Shown piece by piece: positions 27,749-36,561 of a DNA stretch of 64,000 nucleotides. The first letter of the stretch is position 1; each line of letters starts with the position of its first letter. Position numbers and translations under genes: made by a program. The notes under the pieces are model-generated. The model saw nothing but the letters and a program-made list of their open reading frames with translations. It did no database searches and was not told where the DNA came from. This DNA is from Promicromonospora sukumoe 327MFSha3.1 (GTDB lineage Bacteria > Actinomycetota > Actinomycetes > Actinomycetales > Cellulomonadaceae): assembly GCF_000385135.1 (NCBI RefSeq), contig NZ_ARQM01000010.1:1302001-1366000 (forward strand). The letters are read 5' to 3'.

Positions 27749-27783
27749 CCGGTCCGGCGTGACCGGTCCGGCCTGACCGGTCC
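27742..27783. repeat. Three tandem copies of a 14-bp unit
   Basis: GGCGTGACCGGTCC occurs twice perfectly and once as GGCCTGACCGGTCC. The first copy contains the OsmC stop codon. The core GACCGGTC is palindromic, so the array can fold. Probably local slippage. Confidence 0.85.
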
Positions 27784-27873
27784 TGCCCGACGGGCCCCGG
27801 GGCAACGGTCCTTGGTGCCCGCGCGTCACAGGTCATGACGGGCGCCGCTGGGGTGCCCGGACGAGGAGCAGCC

Positions 27874-28611
27874 ATGCGTACGACACGGATGTCCCGGCTG
27901 GCGGCGGCGGTGGTGGTGGGTGCCGCGCTGATCGCGACGACGGCCTGCCAGGCCGACCCGCCGCAGGAGGCGGAGACCAGCGCGCCCGCGACCCCGAGCG
28001 CGGAGCCGACCGGCCAGGCGTCGCCGTCGGGCGAGCCTTCCACGGGCGAGCCCGGGCCGGGCGGCGAGCCCACCGGCGACGGCGGGTCCGGCGGCGCGGA
28101 CGCGCCCTACGAGGACGGCTACCAGCCGCCCTGGTTCGAGGGGACGGACTGGTCGTGCGGCATGCCCGCCGCGGACCTGGCGTCGACCAGTGACGACCGG
28201 GCGCTCGAGGTCGCGGGCGAGCTGACGGACACCTCCGGCGGCGAGCCGTCGCACAACGGCGACCGGTTCCTGCCCGTGACGCTGACCGGGCCCGCGGGCG
28301 CGGTGCACGTCAGCCCGCCGGCGACGGTCTGGACGCAGGGCGGCGTCGTGGTCGAGCTGCCGGCCCTGGCCGACGCCGCGCCCGTGGAGACCGCGGGCGG
28401 CGAGCGGCTCGACGCGGTGGCCGGCCTCCTGTCGCACTGCGTGCCGGGCCCCGAGACCGGGGGGATGGCGACGTACGAGACCGAGCTGCCCGAGGGCGAC
28501 TACGAGGTGCGGGCCTTCGTCGAGGTCGACCCGGGAAGCAACCCGCGCCAGTTCGTGCTGAGCGACCCGGTGGACGTCTCCGTCACCGAGGACGGCATCG
28601 TCGAGCGCTGA
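27874..28611 (+). CDS. Putative lipoprotein of unknown function
   Basis: 245 aa from the ATG at 27874 (GAGGAG upstream). A lipoprotein signal peptide ends in ATTAC with the lipidated Cys at residue 25. A 55-residue Pro/Gly/Ser/Glu-rich linker follows, then a beta-rich extracytoplasmic domain with two Cys (WSCGMP and LSHCVPG) that may form a disulfide. I do not recognise the domain. It is probably anchored on the outer face of the membrane. Confidence 0.8.
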   Translation: MRTTRMSRLAAAVVVGAALIATTACQADPPQEAETSAPATPSAEPTGQASPSGEPSTGEPGPGGEPTGDGGSGGADAPYEDGYQPPWFEGTDWSCGMPAADLASTSDDRALEVAGELTDTSGGEPSHNGDRFLPVTLTGPAGAVHVSPPATVWTQGGVVVELPALADAAPVETAGGERLDAVAGLLSHCVPGPETGGMATYETELPEGDYEVRAFVEVDPGSNPRQFVLSDPVDVSVTEDGIVER

Positions 28612-28626
28612 GCCGCGCGCCCACGT

Positions 28627-28648
28627 TGTCAGTGGCAGCGCATAGGTT
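28627..28648 (+). promoter_or_regulatory. RecA-independent DNA-damage (PafBC-type) promoter of uvrC
   Basis: TGTCAGTGG (28627-28635, preceded by T so TTGTCAGTGG in full), 7 bases, TAGGTT (28643-28648), then 6 bases to the ATG. This is the closest of the three copies to the published motif. Confidence 0.75.
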
Positions 28649-28654
28649 TGTGCC

Positions 28655-30634
28655 ATGGCGGATCCAGCAACCTATCGACCCAAGCCGGGAGAGATCCCGA
28701 CGTCGCCCGGTGTCTACCGGTTCCGCGACGAGCACGGCCGGGTCATCTACGTCGGCAAGGCGAAGAACCTGCGCCAGCGCCTGGCCAACTACTTCCAGGA
28801 CGTCGCGCACCTGCACGAGCGCACGCAGCGGATGGTGACCACCGCGGCGTCGGTGGAGTGGACGGTGGTGGGCACCGAGGTCGAGGCGCTCGCCCTGGAG
28901 TTCACCTGGATCCAGCAGTACGACCCGCGGTTCAACGTGAAGTACCGGGACGACAAGTCCTACCCGTACCTCGCCGTCACCCTGGGTGAGGAGGTGCCGC
29001 GCGCCCAGGTGCTGCGCGGCGCCAAGCGCAAGGGCACGCGGTACTTCGGCCCGTATGGGCACGCCTGGGCCATCCGGGAGACCCTCGACCTGCTGCTGCG
29101 GGTGTTCCCGATCCGCACCTGCTCGGCCGGCGTCTACAAGCGCGCGGGCCAGTCGGGGCGGCCGTGCCTGCTCGGGTACATCGACAAGTGCTCCGCGCCG
29201 TGCGTTGGCCGCATCAGCGTCGAGGACCACCGGGCGCTCGTGCTGGACTTCTGCGACTTCATGGCGGGCGACACCGCCAAGTTCGAGCGCCGGCTGACCA
29301 AGCGCATGCAGGAGGCCGCCGCCGAGATGGAGTACGAGCAGGCCGCCCGTCTGCGCGACGACATCGAGGCCCTGCGCCGCGCCACGGAGAAGAACGCCGT
29401 GGTGCTGGGCGACGCCACCGACGCCGACGTGTTCGCGCTGGTCGGCGACGAGCTCGAGGCCGCTGTCCAGGTGTTCCACGTGCGTGGCGGCCGCATCCGT
29501 GGCCAGCGCGGCTGGGTGGTCGAGAAGGTCGAGGACATCAGCGACGGCGAGCTCGTGGAGCACCTGCTGCAGCAGGTCTACGGCTCCGCGGAGGAGACCA
29601 CCGGCCCCGAGGCGCGCGACGCCGTGCCCCGCGAGGTGCTGGTGCCCGTGCTGCCGCCCGACCTGGACCAGGTCGGCGCCTGGCTCACCGGCCTGCGCGG
29701 CTCCCGCGTGGACGTGCGCGTGCCGCAGCGCGGCGACAAGAAGGAGCTCGCCGAGACGGTCCGCAAGAACGCCGAGCACGCGCTGATGCTGCACCGCACG
29801 CGCCGCGCGGGCGACCTCACGACCCGCAGCCAGGCGCTGCGTGAGATCCAGGAGGCGCTCGACCTGGACTCGGCGCCCCTGCGCATCGAGTGCTACGACA
29901 TCTCGCACACCCAGGGCACCTTCCAGTCGGCGTCCATGGTGGTCTTCGAGGACGGCCTGGCCCGCAAGAGCGAGTACCGCTCGTTCAGCATCCGCGGCTC
30001 GGAGGGCGACGGCGCCCGCGACGACACCGAGGCGATGCACGAGGTCATCACGCGCCGGTTCAAGCGCTACCTCGCCGACCGGCTCAAGTCGAACGACGTC
30101 GAGATCTCCGCGGGCGAGGACCCGGCCGGTGCCGACCTGCCCGGCCCGCTGCCGGGCGGCGAGGTCGCGGCCGACGCCCCCGAGGAGAAGGCCCGGTTCG
30201 CCTACCCGCCCAGCCTCGTGGTGGTCGACGGCGGCCCGCCCCAGGTCGCCGCCGCCCAGCGGGCCCTGGACGAGCTCGGCATCACGGACGTCGCGCTGTG
30301 CGGCCTGGCCAAGCGCCTGGAGGAGGTGTGGCTGCCGGGCGAGGACTACCCCGTCATCCTGCAGCGCTCCAGCGAGGGTCTGTACCTGCTGCAGCGCGTC
30401 CGCGACGAGGCGCACCGGTTCGCGATCACGCAGCACCGCCGGCGGCGCAGCAAGGGCATGACCGCCTCCGTGCTCGACGACGTCCCCGGGCTCGGTCCGG
30501 CGCGCAAGAAGGTGCTGCTGACCCACTTCGGCTCGCTCAAGCGGCTCAAGGCCGCGAGCGTCGAGGAGATCGCCAGCGTTCGGGGGATGGGGGACAAGAC
30601 CGCGGAGGCCGTCGTGGCCGCCCTGAAGGCCTGA
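28655..30634 (+). CDS. uvrC: Excinuclease ABC subunit UvrC
   Basis: 659 aa. The N-terminal GIY-YIG nuclease ([25 protein letters not shown]) makes the 3' incision. A UVR domain near residues 205-240 binds UvrB. The RNase H-like C-terminal endonuclease ([23 protein letters not shown] and VVVDGGPPQ) makes the 5' cut, and two helix-hairpin-helix motifs ([40 protein letters not shown]) end the protein. It heads uvrC-rapZ-yvcK; the damage promoter upstream may therefore also raise rapZ and yvcK expression. Confidence 0.98.
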   Translation: MADPATYRPKPGEIPTSPGVYRFRDEHGRVIYVGKAKNLRQRLANYFQDVAHLHERTQRMVTTAASVEWTVVGTEVEALALEFTWIQQYDPRFNVKYRDDKSYPYLAVTLGEEVPRAQVLRGAKRKGTRYFGPYGHAWAIRETLDLLLRVFPIRTCSAGVYKRAGQSGRPCLLGYIDKCSAPCVGRISVEDHRALVLDFCDFMAGDTAKFERRLTKRMQEAAAEMEYEQAARLRDDIEALRRATEKNAVVLGDATDADVFALVGDELEAAVQVFHVRGGRIRGQRGWVVEKVEDISDGELVEHLLQQVYGSAEETTGPEARDAVPREVLVPVLPPDLDQVGAWLTGLRGSRVDVRVPQRGDKKELAETVRKNAEHALMLHRTRRAGDLTTRSQALREIQEALDLDSAPLRIECYDISHTQGTFQSASMVVFEDGLARKSEYRSFSIRGSEGDGARDDTEAMHEVITRRFKRYLADRLKSNDVEISAGEDPAGADLPGPLPGGEVAADAPEEKARFAYPPSLVVVDGGPPQVAAAQRALDELGITDVALCGLAKRLEEVWLPGEDYPVILQRSSEGLYLLQRVRDEAHRFAITQHRRRRSKGMTASVLDDVPGLGPARKKVLLTHFGSLKRLKAASVEEIASVRGMGDKTAEAVVAALKA

Positions 30635-30653
30635 CGCTGGCATGCTTGGTGCC

Positions 30654-31592
30654 ATGAGCAACACCGAGCCGTCGCCCACCACGGCCCCCGAGGGAATCGC
30701 CGCGGTCGAGGCCGCCACGCACACCCCCGAGCGCAGCGAGCCGCAGGTCCTGGTGATCACCGGCATGTCCGGCGCCGGCCGGTCCCGGGCCGCCGCCGTG
30801 CTGGAGGACCTCGACTGGTACGTCGTCGACAACCTGCCGCCCATGATGCTCGTGCCCCTGGTCGACCTCATGGCCAAGGGCTCCAGCATCGAGCGCGTCG
30901 CCGTGGTCGTGGACGTGCGCGGCCGGCAGTTCTTCTCGGAGCTCGACAAGGTGCTGGTGCACATGTCGGAGGCCGGGGTCGCGTACCGGATCCTGTTCCT
31001 GGACGCGACCGACGAGGTGCTGGTGCGCCGCTTCGAGCAGGTGCGCCGCCCGCACCCGCTGCAGGGTGACGGCCGGATCCTGGACGGGATCGCCGAGGAG
31101 CGCTCCGTGGTGGCCACCCTGGCCGAGCGCGCCGACCTGCGGATCGACACCTCCGACCTGTCCGTGCACGACCTCGCGCGGGAGATCCGGGCGTGGCTCG
31201 CGCACGACGCGACCGAGCAGCTGCGCATCAACGTGATCTCGTTCGGCTTCAAGTACGGCATCCCTCTGGACGCGGACCACGTGGTGGACGTACGGTTCCT
31301 GGCCAACCCGTACTGGATCACCGAGCTGCGGCACCTGACGGGGCGTGACCAGCCAGTTCGCGACTACGTGCTCGCCCGCCCGGGCGCCGTGGAGTTCGCG
31401 GACCGGTACGTCGACGCCCTGGCCCCGGTGCTCGCCGGCTATCTCAACGAGGAGAAGCGTTACGTGACCATCGCCGTGGGATGCACGGGCGGCAAGCACC
31501 GCTCCGTCGCCATGTCGGACGCCATCGCCGACCGGCTGCGCGCCCGGGGACAGCTCGTCTCCGTCTCGGCGCGTGATCTGGGCCGCGAATGA
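30654..31592 (+). CDS. rapZ: RapZ-family nucleotide-binding protein
   Basis: 312 aa. The P-loop reads GMSGAGRS (residues 37-44) with Arg in place of the usual Lys, a change seen in other actinobacterial members. The C-terminal half has the conserved GCTGGKHRSVAMSDAI anion/nucleotide-binding motif. In E. coli RapZ is the RNase adaptor in GlmZ/GlmS control; in actinobacteria its role in cell-wall precursor metabolism with YvcK is less clear. It starts 19 bp after uvrC and overlaps yvcK by 4 nt, so it is translated as part of that operon. Confidence 0.93.
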   Translation: MSNTEPSPTTAPEGIAAVEAATHTPERSEPQVLVITGMSGAGRSRAAAVLEDLDWYVVDNLPPMMLVPLVDLMAKGSSIERVAVVVDVRGRQFFSELDKVLVHMSEAGVAYRILFLDATDEVLVRRFEQVRRPHPLQGDGRILDGIAEERSVVATLAERADLRIDTSDLSVHDLAREIRAWLAHDATEQLRINVISFGFKYGIPLDADHVVDVRFLANPYWITELRHLTGRDQPVRDYVLARPGAVEFADRYVDALAPVLAGYLNEEKRYVTIAVGCTGGKHRSVAMSDAIADRLRARGQLVSVSARDLGRE

Positions 31593-32599
31593 TCCCGCAC
31601 GCGCCGGGAGTGCCCGACGTCCCCGCCCCCGAGTGGAGCAAGAACCCGTCGGTCGTCGCCCTCGGCGGCGGCCACGGCCTGTCCGCCAGCCTGTCCGCGC
31701 TGCGCCTCATGTCGGACCGTCTCACCGCGGTGGTGACGGTGGCCGACGACGGCGGCTCGTCCGGCCGCCTGCGCGACGAGCTCGACGTGCTGCCGCCGGG
31801 CGACCTGCGGATGGCGCTCGCGGCCCTGTGCGACGACTCCGAGTGGGGCCGCACCTGGAGCGCGATGCTGCAGCACCGCTTCTCGTCGACGGGCGAGCTG
31901 GACAACCACGCCATGGGCAACCTGCTCATCGTGGCCCTGTGGGAGCTGCTCGGCGACGCGGTCGAGGGCCTGGACTGGGTGGGCCGCCTGCTCGGCGCCC
32001 GCGGCCGCGTGCTGCCGATGGCGTCGGTGCCGCTCGTCGTCGAGGCCGACGTGCGGCACGCCTCGGCGCCCGGCGAGCCGGAGGCGCCCCTGGAGACGGT
32101 GATCGGGCAGAGCAAGGTCGCCGTGACCGAGGGCCGCATCGAGCAGCTCCGGCTGCTCCCCGCCGACCCGCCGGCCTCGCCGGAGGCCGTCCAGGCCGTG
32201 CTCGACGCCGACTGGGTGGTCCTGGGCCCCGGGTCCTGGTACTCGTCCGTGCTGGTCCACCTGCTGGTGCCCGCGCTCGCGGACGCCCTGCACGTCACCA
32301 AGGCGCGGCGCTGCGTCACGCTCAACCTGTCCGCCGAGAACGGCGAGACGGAGGGCCTGACCGCCGTCGACCACCTGGAGGCGCTGCACAAGCACGCGCC
32401 CGGCCTGCGGATCGACGCCGTGCTGGCCGACCCGTCGGCCGTCGAGGACGTCGCCGCCCTGGAGGCCGCCGCCGCGTCCATGGGGGCGCGCGTGATCATG
32501 CGGCAGGTCCGCCGCGGCGACGACACCGCGCGGCACGACGGGCTGCGCCTGGCGGCGGCCTACCGTGACGTGTTCGAGGGCGTCTACGGCGACGTCTGA
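31589..32599 (+). CDS. yvcK: YvcK/GlmR-family gluconeogenesis factor (CofD-like)
   Basis: 336 aa. VALGGGHGLSASLSALR is the N-terminal nucleotide-sugar-binding loop, followed by VVTVADDGGSSGRLRDE and VLGPGSWYSSVLVHLLVP, all typical of the UPF0052/CofD fold. YvcK (CuvA in mycobacteria) senses UDP-GlcNAc and is needed for envelope stability on some carbon sources. The ATG overlaps the rapZ stop (ATGA). In other actinobacteria whiA follows directly; here whiA is 15 kb downstream, displaced by the sulfur operon. Confidence 0.94.
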   Translation: MIPHAPGVPDVPAPEWSKNPSVVALGGGHGLSASLSALRLMSDRLTAVVTVADDGGSSGRLRDELDVLPPGDLRMALAALCDDSEWGRTWSAMLQHRFSSTGELDNHAMGNLLIVALWELLGDAVEGLDWVGRLLGARGRVLPMASVPLVVEADVRHASAPGEPEAPLETVIGQSKVAVTEGRIEQLRLLPADPPASPEAVQAVLDADWVVLGPGSWYSSVLVHLLVPALADALHVTKARRCVTLNLSAENGETEGLTAVDHLEALHKHAPGLRIDAVLADPSAVEDVAALEAAAASMGARVIMRQVRRGDDTARHDGLRLAAAYRDVFEGVYGDV

Positions 32600-32677
32600 C
32601 CCTCCGCCGGCTCCCGGGCCGCGCGCCCGCACGATCCCTCGTGCCAGTGCGCGGTCCGTCGTCGTCCCGTTCCGGAG

Positions 32678-32694
32678 CGCCCCGGGACGGGGCG
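32678..32694 (+). terminator. Short GC hairpin after yvcK
   Basis: CGCCCC and GGGGCG arms around a 5-base loop, 80 bp after the yvcK stop and before the promoter of the sulfur operon; a plausible terminator of uvrC-rapZ-yvcK. Confidence 0.4.
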
Positions 32695-32727
32695 TCGTCC
32701 GATATGCGAGACCCCTCCTGGACACCG

Positions 32728-32756
32728 TTGACACACCCTGCGGCCGGCCGTAACTT
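32728..32756 (+). promoter_or_regulatory. Sigma-70 promoter of the sulfur operon
   Basis: TTGACA (32728-32733), exactly 17 bases, TAACTT (32751-32756). This is the best housekeeping-type promoter I see in the window. The predicted transcription start is near 32763, just before a palindrome. Confidence 0.68.
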
Positions 32757-32769
32757 CCCGCACACCGAA

Positions 32770-32791
32770 TTCCTATCAGTCCGATAGGGAA
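32770..32791. promoter_or_regulatory. Palindromic operator candidate
   Basis: TTCCTATC, 5 bases, GATAGGGAA: two 6-bp perfect arms (CCTATC/GATAGG) flanked by TTs and AAs, overlapping the predicted transcription start. Size and composition suit a dimeric repressor; Rrf2-type sulfur regulators (CymR/IscR-like) use similar sites, but the regulator is not encoded here. Confidence 0.5.
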
Positions 32792-32812
32792 TCGAAGCGG
32801 AGGGAGACCGGC

Positions 32813-32899
32813 ATGGCACGAGCGATGAACGGCACGGTGCGGATCGCGCACGCCCGCTCGACGTGTCGCGTCCCCGGCTGTTGTCCCGCCGGCCGCTGA
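32813..32899 (+). CDS. 28-codon cysteine-containing leader peptide
   Basis: An ORF with a strong ribosome site (GGAGGGAG, about 8 bases before the ATG) encodes 28 residues. Cys codons cluster at positions 18, 23 and 24 (STCRVPGCCP) near the stop, and the middle is Arg/His-rich (VRIAHARS). Short Cys-bearing leaders of this kind precede sulfur-assimilation operons in many actinobacteria and act as cysteine-responsive attenuators in mycobacteria. Ribosome stalling at the Cys codons under cysteine shortage would change folding of the 200-nt GC-rich leader that follows. It is not in the usual ORF size range and would be missed by standard gene finding. Confidence 0.62.
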   Translation: MARAMNGTVRIAHARSTCRVPGCCPAGR

Positions 32900-32928
32900 C
32901 CGCGCCCCGGTAGCACCGGCCGGCGCCC

Positions 32929-32978
32929 GCGCGCCCCGCCACCCGCGCTCGCCGCGCGCCCCGCCACCCGCGCTCGCC
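32929..32978. repeat. Perfect 25-bp tandem duplication in the operon leader
   Basis: GCGCGCCCCGCCACCCGCGC-TCGCC occurs at 32929-32953 and 32954-32978, with a third degenerate copy beginning at 32979. It lies between the leader-peptide stop and the first transporter gene. The repeated CG-rich, G-poor strand could give long single-stranded or Rho-loading RNA. Confidence 0.85.
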
Positions 32979-33021
32979 GCGCGTCCGCCGCACCCGCGGC
33001 ACGAACCCACCTCGCCCCCCG

Positions 33022-33038
33022 CGTCACCTCCGGTGACG
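33022..33038 (+). terminator. Attenuator-like hairpin before the substrate-binding protein gene
   Basis: CGTCACC and GGTGACG arms with a 3-base loop, 57 bp before the ATG at 33096 and 123 bp after the leader-peptide stop. No U-tract follows, so it may be a translational or Rho-linked element. Confidence 0.35.
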
Positions 33039-33095
33039 GGCCTTCGCGCACCCGCACGCAGGCCCGCCTCGCCGTGCCCCGAGAGGACAACCCGC

Positions 33096-34784
33096 ATGGT
33101 CCCGAACCACCCGTCCCGCGCTACCGCCAGCCCCACGACCAGCCCCGAGACCCGCACGAGCACCACCAGGGCCACCGCCGTCGCCGCCGCGGCCCTGGCT
33201 GCCGGCCTCGCCCTGACCGGCTGCGCCGGACCGGACGCCGCGTCGGGCGCCGCCTCGGACGCCGCGCCCGCCGAGCCGACCCCGGGCGGCACGCTCAAGT
33301 TCGCGCTCGGCGCCGCGCCGCAGGGCGTGGACCCGCAGCAGGTCGGCTCCAACGTGAGCATCTACGTGGCGCGGCAGCTCGCCGACTCGCTGACCGACCA
33401 GGACCCGGAGACGGGCGAGATCGGGCCGTGGCTCGCCGAGAGCTGGGACGTCAGCGACGACCTGACGCGCTTCACGTTCCACCTGCGCGACGGCGTCACG
33501 TTCTCGGACGGCAGCGCGCTGGACTCCGCGGACGTCCGGGCGAGCTTCGACGCGATCGCGGGCGACCTCGGGGCCGCCGCGCCGCTCGCGGCGAGCTATC
33601 TCGCGGGCTACGAGGAGACCGAGGTGCCGGACGAGCACACGGCGACCGTCGTCTTCGACGAGCCGAACGCGCAGTTCCTGCAGGCCACCTCGACGGTGTC
33701 GCTCGCGATCCTCGCCGAGGAGACGGCGGCCGTGGACCCGGCCGAGCGGCTCCAGGGCGACGTCGTCGGCTCCGGGCCGTTCGTGCTCGAGAGCTACACG
33801 CAGGACCAGGGCGCCGTGGTCACCCGGCGCGAGGGCTACGACTGGGCGCCGGCCTCGGCCGAGCACGAGGGCGACGCCTACCTGGAGCGCATCGAGTTCT
33901 CCGTGGTCCCGGAGTCCGGCGTGCGGGCGGGCGGGCTCGCGTCCGACCAGTTCGACGCCGTCGGCGACGTGCTGCCGCAGGACGTGCCGCAGATCGAGGG
34001 CTCCGGCGGCGCGGTGCTGACCCGCGCCAACCCGGGCGTGCCGTTCGTGCTGCAGCCCAACCTGACGCGCGCGCCCCTGGACGACGTCGAGGTACGGCGC
34101 GCGCTGCTCGTGGCGATCGACCGGCAGGAGCTGGTCGACACGGTGCTGTCCGACGCGTTCGAGCCGGCCACCGGCATCCTCGCCTCCACCACCCCGGGCT
34201 ACGCGGACCTGTCCGACCGGCTCGCCTTCGACCCCGAGGAGGCCGGCCGCATCCTCGACGACGCCGGCTGGGCGCCCGGCCCCGACGGCATCCGCGTCAA
34301 GGACGGCGAGCCGCTGGAGATCGAGGTGACCTACACCCCGGTGTTCACCGGCAGCGGGCCCGTCCTGGAGCTCGTCGCCCAGCAGCTCCGCGCCGTCGGC
34401 GTGGACCTGACGCTCCGCCAGCTCACGGCCGCCGAGCAGACCACCGCCCAGGACTCCGGCGACTACGACTTCTACTACTACAACGTCACGCGCGCCGACG
34501 CCGACATCCTGCGCACCCAGTTCTCCACGGCCCAGCGCAACCTCAGCCTCCGCGAGCCCGACGACGTCGTTGACCCGCTGCTCGACGAGCAGCTCGGCGA
34601 GGCCGACCCGGCCACCCGCGAGACGATCGCCGCCGAGGCCCAGGAGGCGCTGCTGGACCAGGCGCTCGCGGTCCCGCTGTTCGAGCTGGCCCAGTCCATC
34701 GGGGTGCGCGGCGACGTGCACGGCGTCACGTTCGACGCCTCCTCCCGGCTGCTCTTCCACGACGCCTGGATCGAGCAGGAGTGA
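33096..34784 (+). CDS. ABC transporter substrate-binding lipoprotein, family 5 (peptide/nickel/opine type)
   Basis: 562 aa from the ATG at 33096 (AGAGG upstream). A lipoprotein signal peptide ends in LALTGC with the lipidated Cys at residue 43. The mature protein has the SBP_bac_5 pattern: GGTLKFALGAAPQGVDPQQVG, LAESWDVSDDLTRFTFHLRDGVTFSDGSALDSADV, GSGPFVLESY and VRRALLVAIDRQELVDTVL. It captures a solute outside the membrane for the DppBC-type permease encoded next. Family 5 proteins bind peptides, glutathione, metals or opines; given the operon an organosulfur compound is likely. The stop overlaps the next start (TGATG). Confidence 0.92.
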   Translation: MVPNHPSRATASPTTSPETRTSTTRATAVAAAALAAGLALTGCAGPDAASGAASDAAPAEPTPGGTLKFALGAAPQGVDPQQVGSNVSIYVARQLADSLTDQDPETGEIGPWLAESWDVSDDLTRFTFHLRDGVTFSDGSALDSADVRASFDAIAGDLGAAAPLAASYLAGYEETEVPDEHTATVVFDEPNAQFLQATSTVSLAILAEETAAVDPAERLQGDVVGSGPFVLESYTQDQGAVVTRREGYDWAPASAEHEGDAYLERIEFSVVPESGVRAGGLASDQFDAVGDVLPQDVPQIEGSGGAVLTRANPGVPFVLQPNLTRAPLDDVEVRRALLVAIDRQELVDTVLSDAFEPATGILASTTPGYADLSDRLAFDPEEAGRILDDAGWAPGPDGIRVKDGEPLEIEVTYTPVFTGSGPVLELVAQQLRAVGVDLTLRQLTAAEQTTAQDSGDYDFYYYNVTRADADILRTQFSTAQRNLSLREPDDVVDPLLDEQLGEADPATRETIAAEAQEALLDQALAVPLFELAQSIGVRGDVHGVTFDASSRLLFHDAWIEQE

Positions 34785-35749
34785 TGGCCGCCTACGTGCT
34801 GCGCCGCCTGGGCGGCGCCGTCGCGGTCCTCTGGGCGGCGTTCACCGTCTCCTACCTGATCCTGTACCTGCTGCCCAGCGACCCCGTGGCGATCATGCTC
34901 GACCAGGGCGCCGGCGGCGAGCGCGTGGACCCGGCCCGCGTGGCCGAGCTGCGCGAGCGGTACGGGTTCGACCAGGGCCCCGTCCAGCAGTACCTCACGC
35001 TGCTCGGCCGCACGCTGACGGGCGACCTCGGCACCTCCATCAGCAGCGGCGCGCCCGTGACCGGGTTCATCGCGGACGCGTTCCCCGAGACCGCCAAGCT
35101 CGCCGGTCTGGCGCTCCTGCTCGGCCTGGCGGGCGGCGTCGGCATCGCGGTGCTCGCGTCCTGGACCCGGGCCGTCTGGCTGCGCGACCTGCTGCTCGCG
35201 CTGCCGCCGCTCGGCGTCGCGGTGCCCGGGTTCTGGGTGGGCCTCGTGCTGCTCCACCTGTTCTCGTTCACCTGGTTCGTCTTCCCGGCGGTCGGCAACG
35301 AGGGGTTTGCCTCCCTGGTGCTGCCCGCGGTCACGCTCGCGGTGGGGCTCGCCGCCGTCGTCGCGCAGGTGCTGTCCCAGGGCCTGCGCGAGGCGTGGCG
35401 CGCGCCGTACGTCGAGACGGCGTTCGCCAAGGGCTCCGGCCGGGCCCGGGTGCTCGGCGCGCACGTGGTCCGCAACGGGTCCCTGCCCACCGTCACCGTG
35501 CTCGGCGTGCTGGTCGGCAACCTGCTGGGCGGCACCGTCGTGGTCGAGACCGTCTTCTCCCGCCAGGGCTTCGGCCGGCTCGTCGAGAACGCCGTGACCA
35601 CCCAGGACATCCCCGTGGTCCAGGGGCTCGTGGTCGTCGCCGCCGCGGTGTTCGTCGGCACCAGCCTGCTGGTCGACCTCGTGCACCCCCTGCTCGACCC
35701 GCGGGTGCTCGCCGGCGGCCACGGCCGCGCCGGGGGAGGTGCGCGATGA
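34784..35749 (+). CDS. ABC transporter permease, DppB type
   Basis: 321 aa with six membrane spans, the first (YVLRRLGGAVAVLWAAFTVSYLILYLLPSDP) being the classic DppB/OppB start. The EAA loop (EAWRAPYVETAFAKGSGRARVLGAHVVRNG) contacts the ATPase. It forms the inner-membrane channel with the following permease and overlaps it by 4 nt (ATGA). Confidence 0.93.
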   Translation: MAAYVLRRLGGAVAVLWAAFTVSYLILYLLPSDPVAIMLDQGAGGERVDPARVAELRERYGFDQGPVQQYLTLLGRTLTGDLGTSISSGAPVTGFIADAFPETAKLAGLALLLGLAGGVGIAVLASWTRAVWLRDLLLALPPLGVAVPGFWVGLVLLHLFSFTWFVFPAVGNEGFASLVLPAVTLAVGLAAVVAQVLSQGLREAWRAPYVETAFAKGSGRARVLGAHVVRNGSLPTVTVLGVLVGNLLGGTVVVETVFSRQGFGRLVENAVTTQDIPVVQGLVVVAAAVFVGTSLLVDLVHPLLDPRVLAGGHGRAGGGAR

Positions 35750-36561
35750 GCGCCGTCCTGCGCACCCGCCCCGCCGCCCTCGTGGCGCTCGCGGTCGTCA
35801 CCCTGATCCTGGCCTGGGCGCTCGTGCCCGGCCTGTTCACCGGCCAGGACCCGATCGCCGGCGTCCCCGCCGACAAGCTCCTGGCCCCCGGCGCCGCCCA
35901 CTGGTTCGGCACCGACCACCTGGGCCGCGACCTCTTCGCGCGCACCGTGCACGGCACCAGCCTGTCCGTCCGGGCCGCGCTGCTCGCGATCGGCGTCGCC
36001 CTCGTGGCCGGGTCCGGCATCGGCCTGCTCGCCGGATTCCTCGGCGGCCCCGTCGACGACGCCCTCATGCGCGCCACCGACGTGCTGCTCGCCATCCCCG
36101 GCCTGCTGCTGTCGCTCGCCGTCGTGACCGCGCTCGGCTTCGGCACCGTCAAGGTCGCGATCGCCGTGGGCGTCGCCTCGGTCGCCACGTTCGCCCGCGT
36201 GATGCGCAGCCAGGTGCTGCGGGTGCGGCACGCGACCTACGTCGAGGCCGCGCGGCTCGCCGGCGCCGGGCGGGGAGCCGTGCTGCTGCGGCACGTGCTG
36301 CCCAACGCCGCCGGGCCCGTGCTGGCGCTCGCGGCCGTCGAGCTCGGCGCGGTGATCCTCGCGGTCTCGGCCCTGAGCTTCCTCGGGTACGGCGCCACGC
36401 CGCCCACGCCCGAGTGGGGGTCGCTCGTGGCCGAGGGGCGCGACTACCTGGCCGTGGCCTGGTGGTACTCGACGCTGCCCGGCCTGGTCATCGCGCTGTT
36501 CGTGCTCGCCGTCGGCGTGCTCGGGCGGGCGCTCACCCGCGAGACGAGGACGGACCGATGA
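35746..36561 (+). CDS. ABC transporter permease, DppC type
   Basis: 271 aa. HWFGTDHLGRDLFARTVHGTSLSVRAAL is the DppC N-terminal signature, and the EAA loop VRHATYVEAARLAGAGRGAVLLRHVLPNA is intact. Five to six membrane spans. It pairs with the DppB-type permease and overlaps both neighbours by 4 nt. Confidence 0.93.
   Translation: MSAVLRTRPAALVALAVVTLILAWALVPGLFTGQDPIAGVPADKLLAPGAAHWFGTDHLGRDLFARTVHGTSLSVRAALLAIGVALVAGSGIGLLAGFLGGPVDDALMRATDVLLAIPGLLLSLAVVTALGFGTVKVAIAVGVASVATFARVMRSQVLRVRHATYVEAARLAGAGRGAVLLRHVLPNAAGPVLALAAVELGAVILAVSALSFLGYGATPPTPEWGSLVAEGRDYLAVAWWYSTLPGLVIALFVLAVGVLGRALTRETRTDR

Noticed and set aside
27742-27783. Tandem 14-bp repeat considered as a CRISPR remnant
   Set aside because: Units are directly adjacent with no spacers and only three copies exist.
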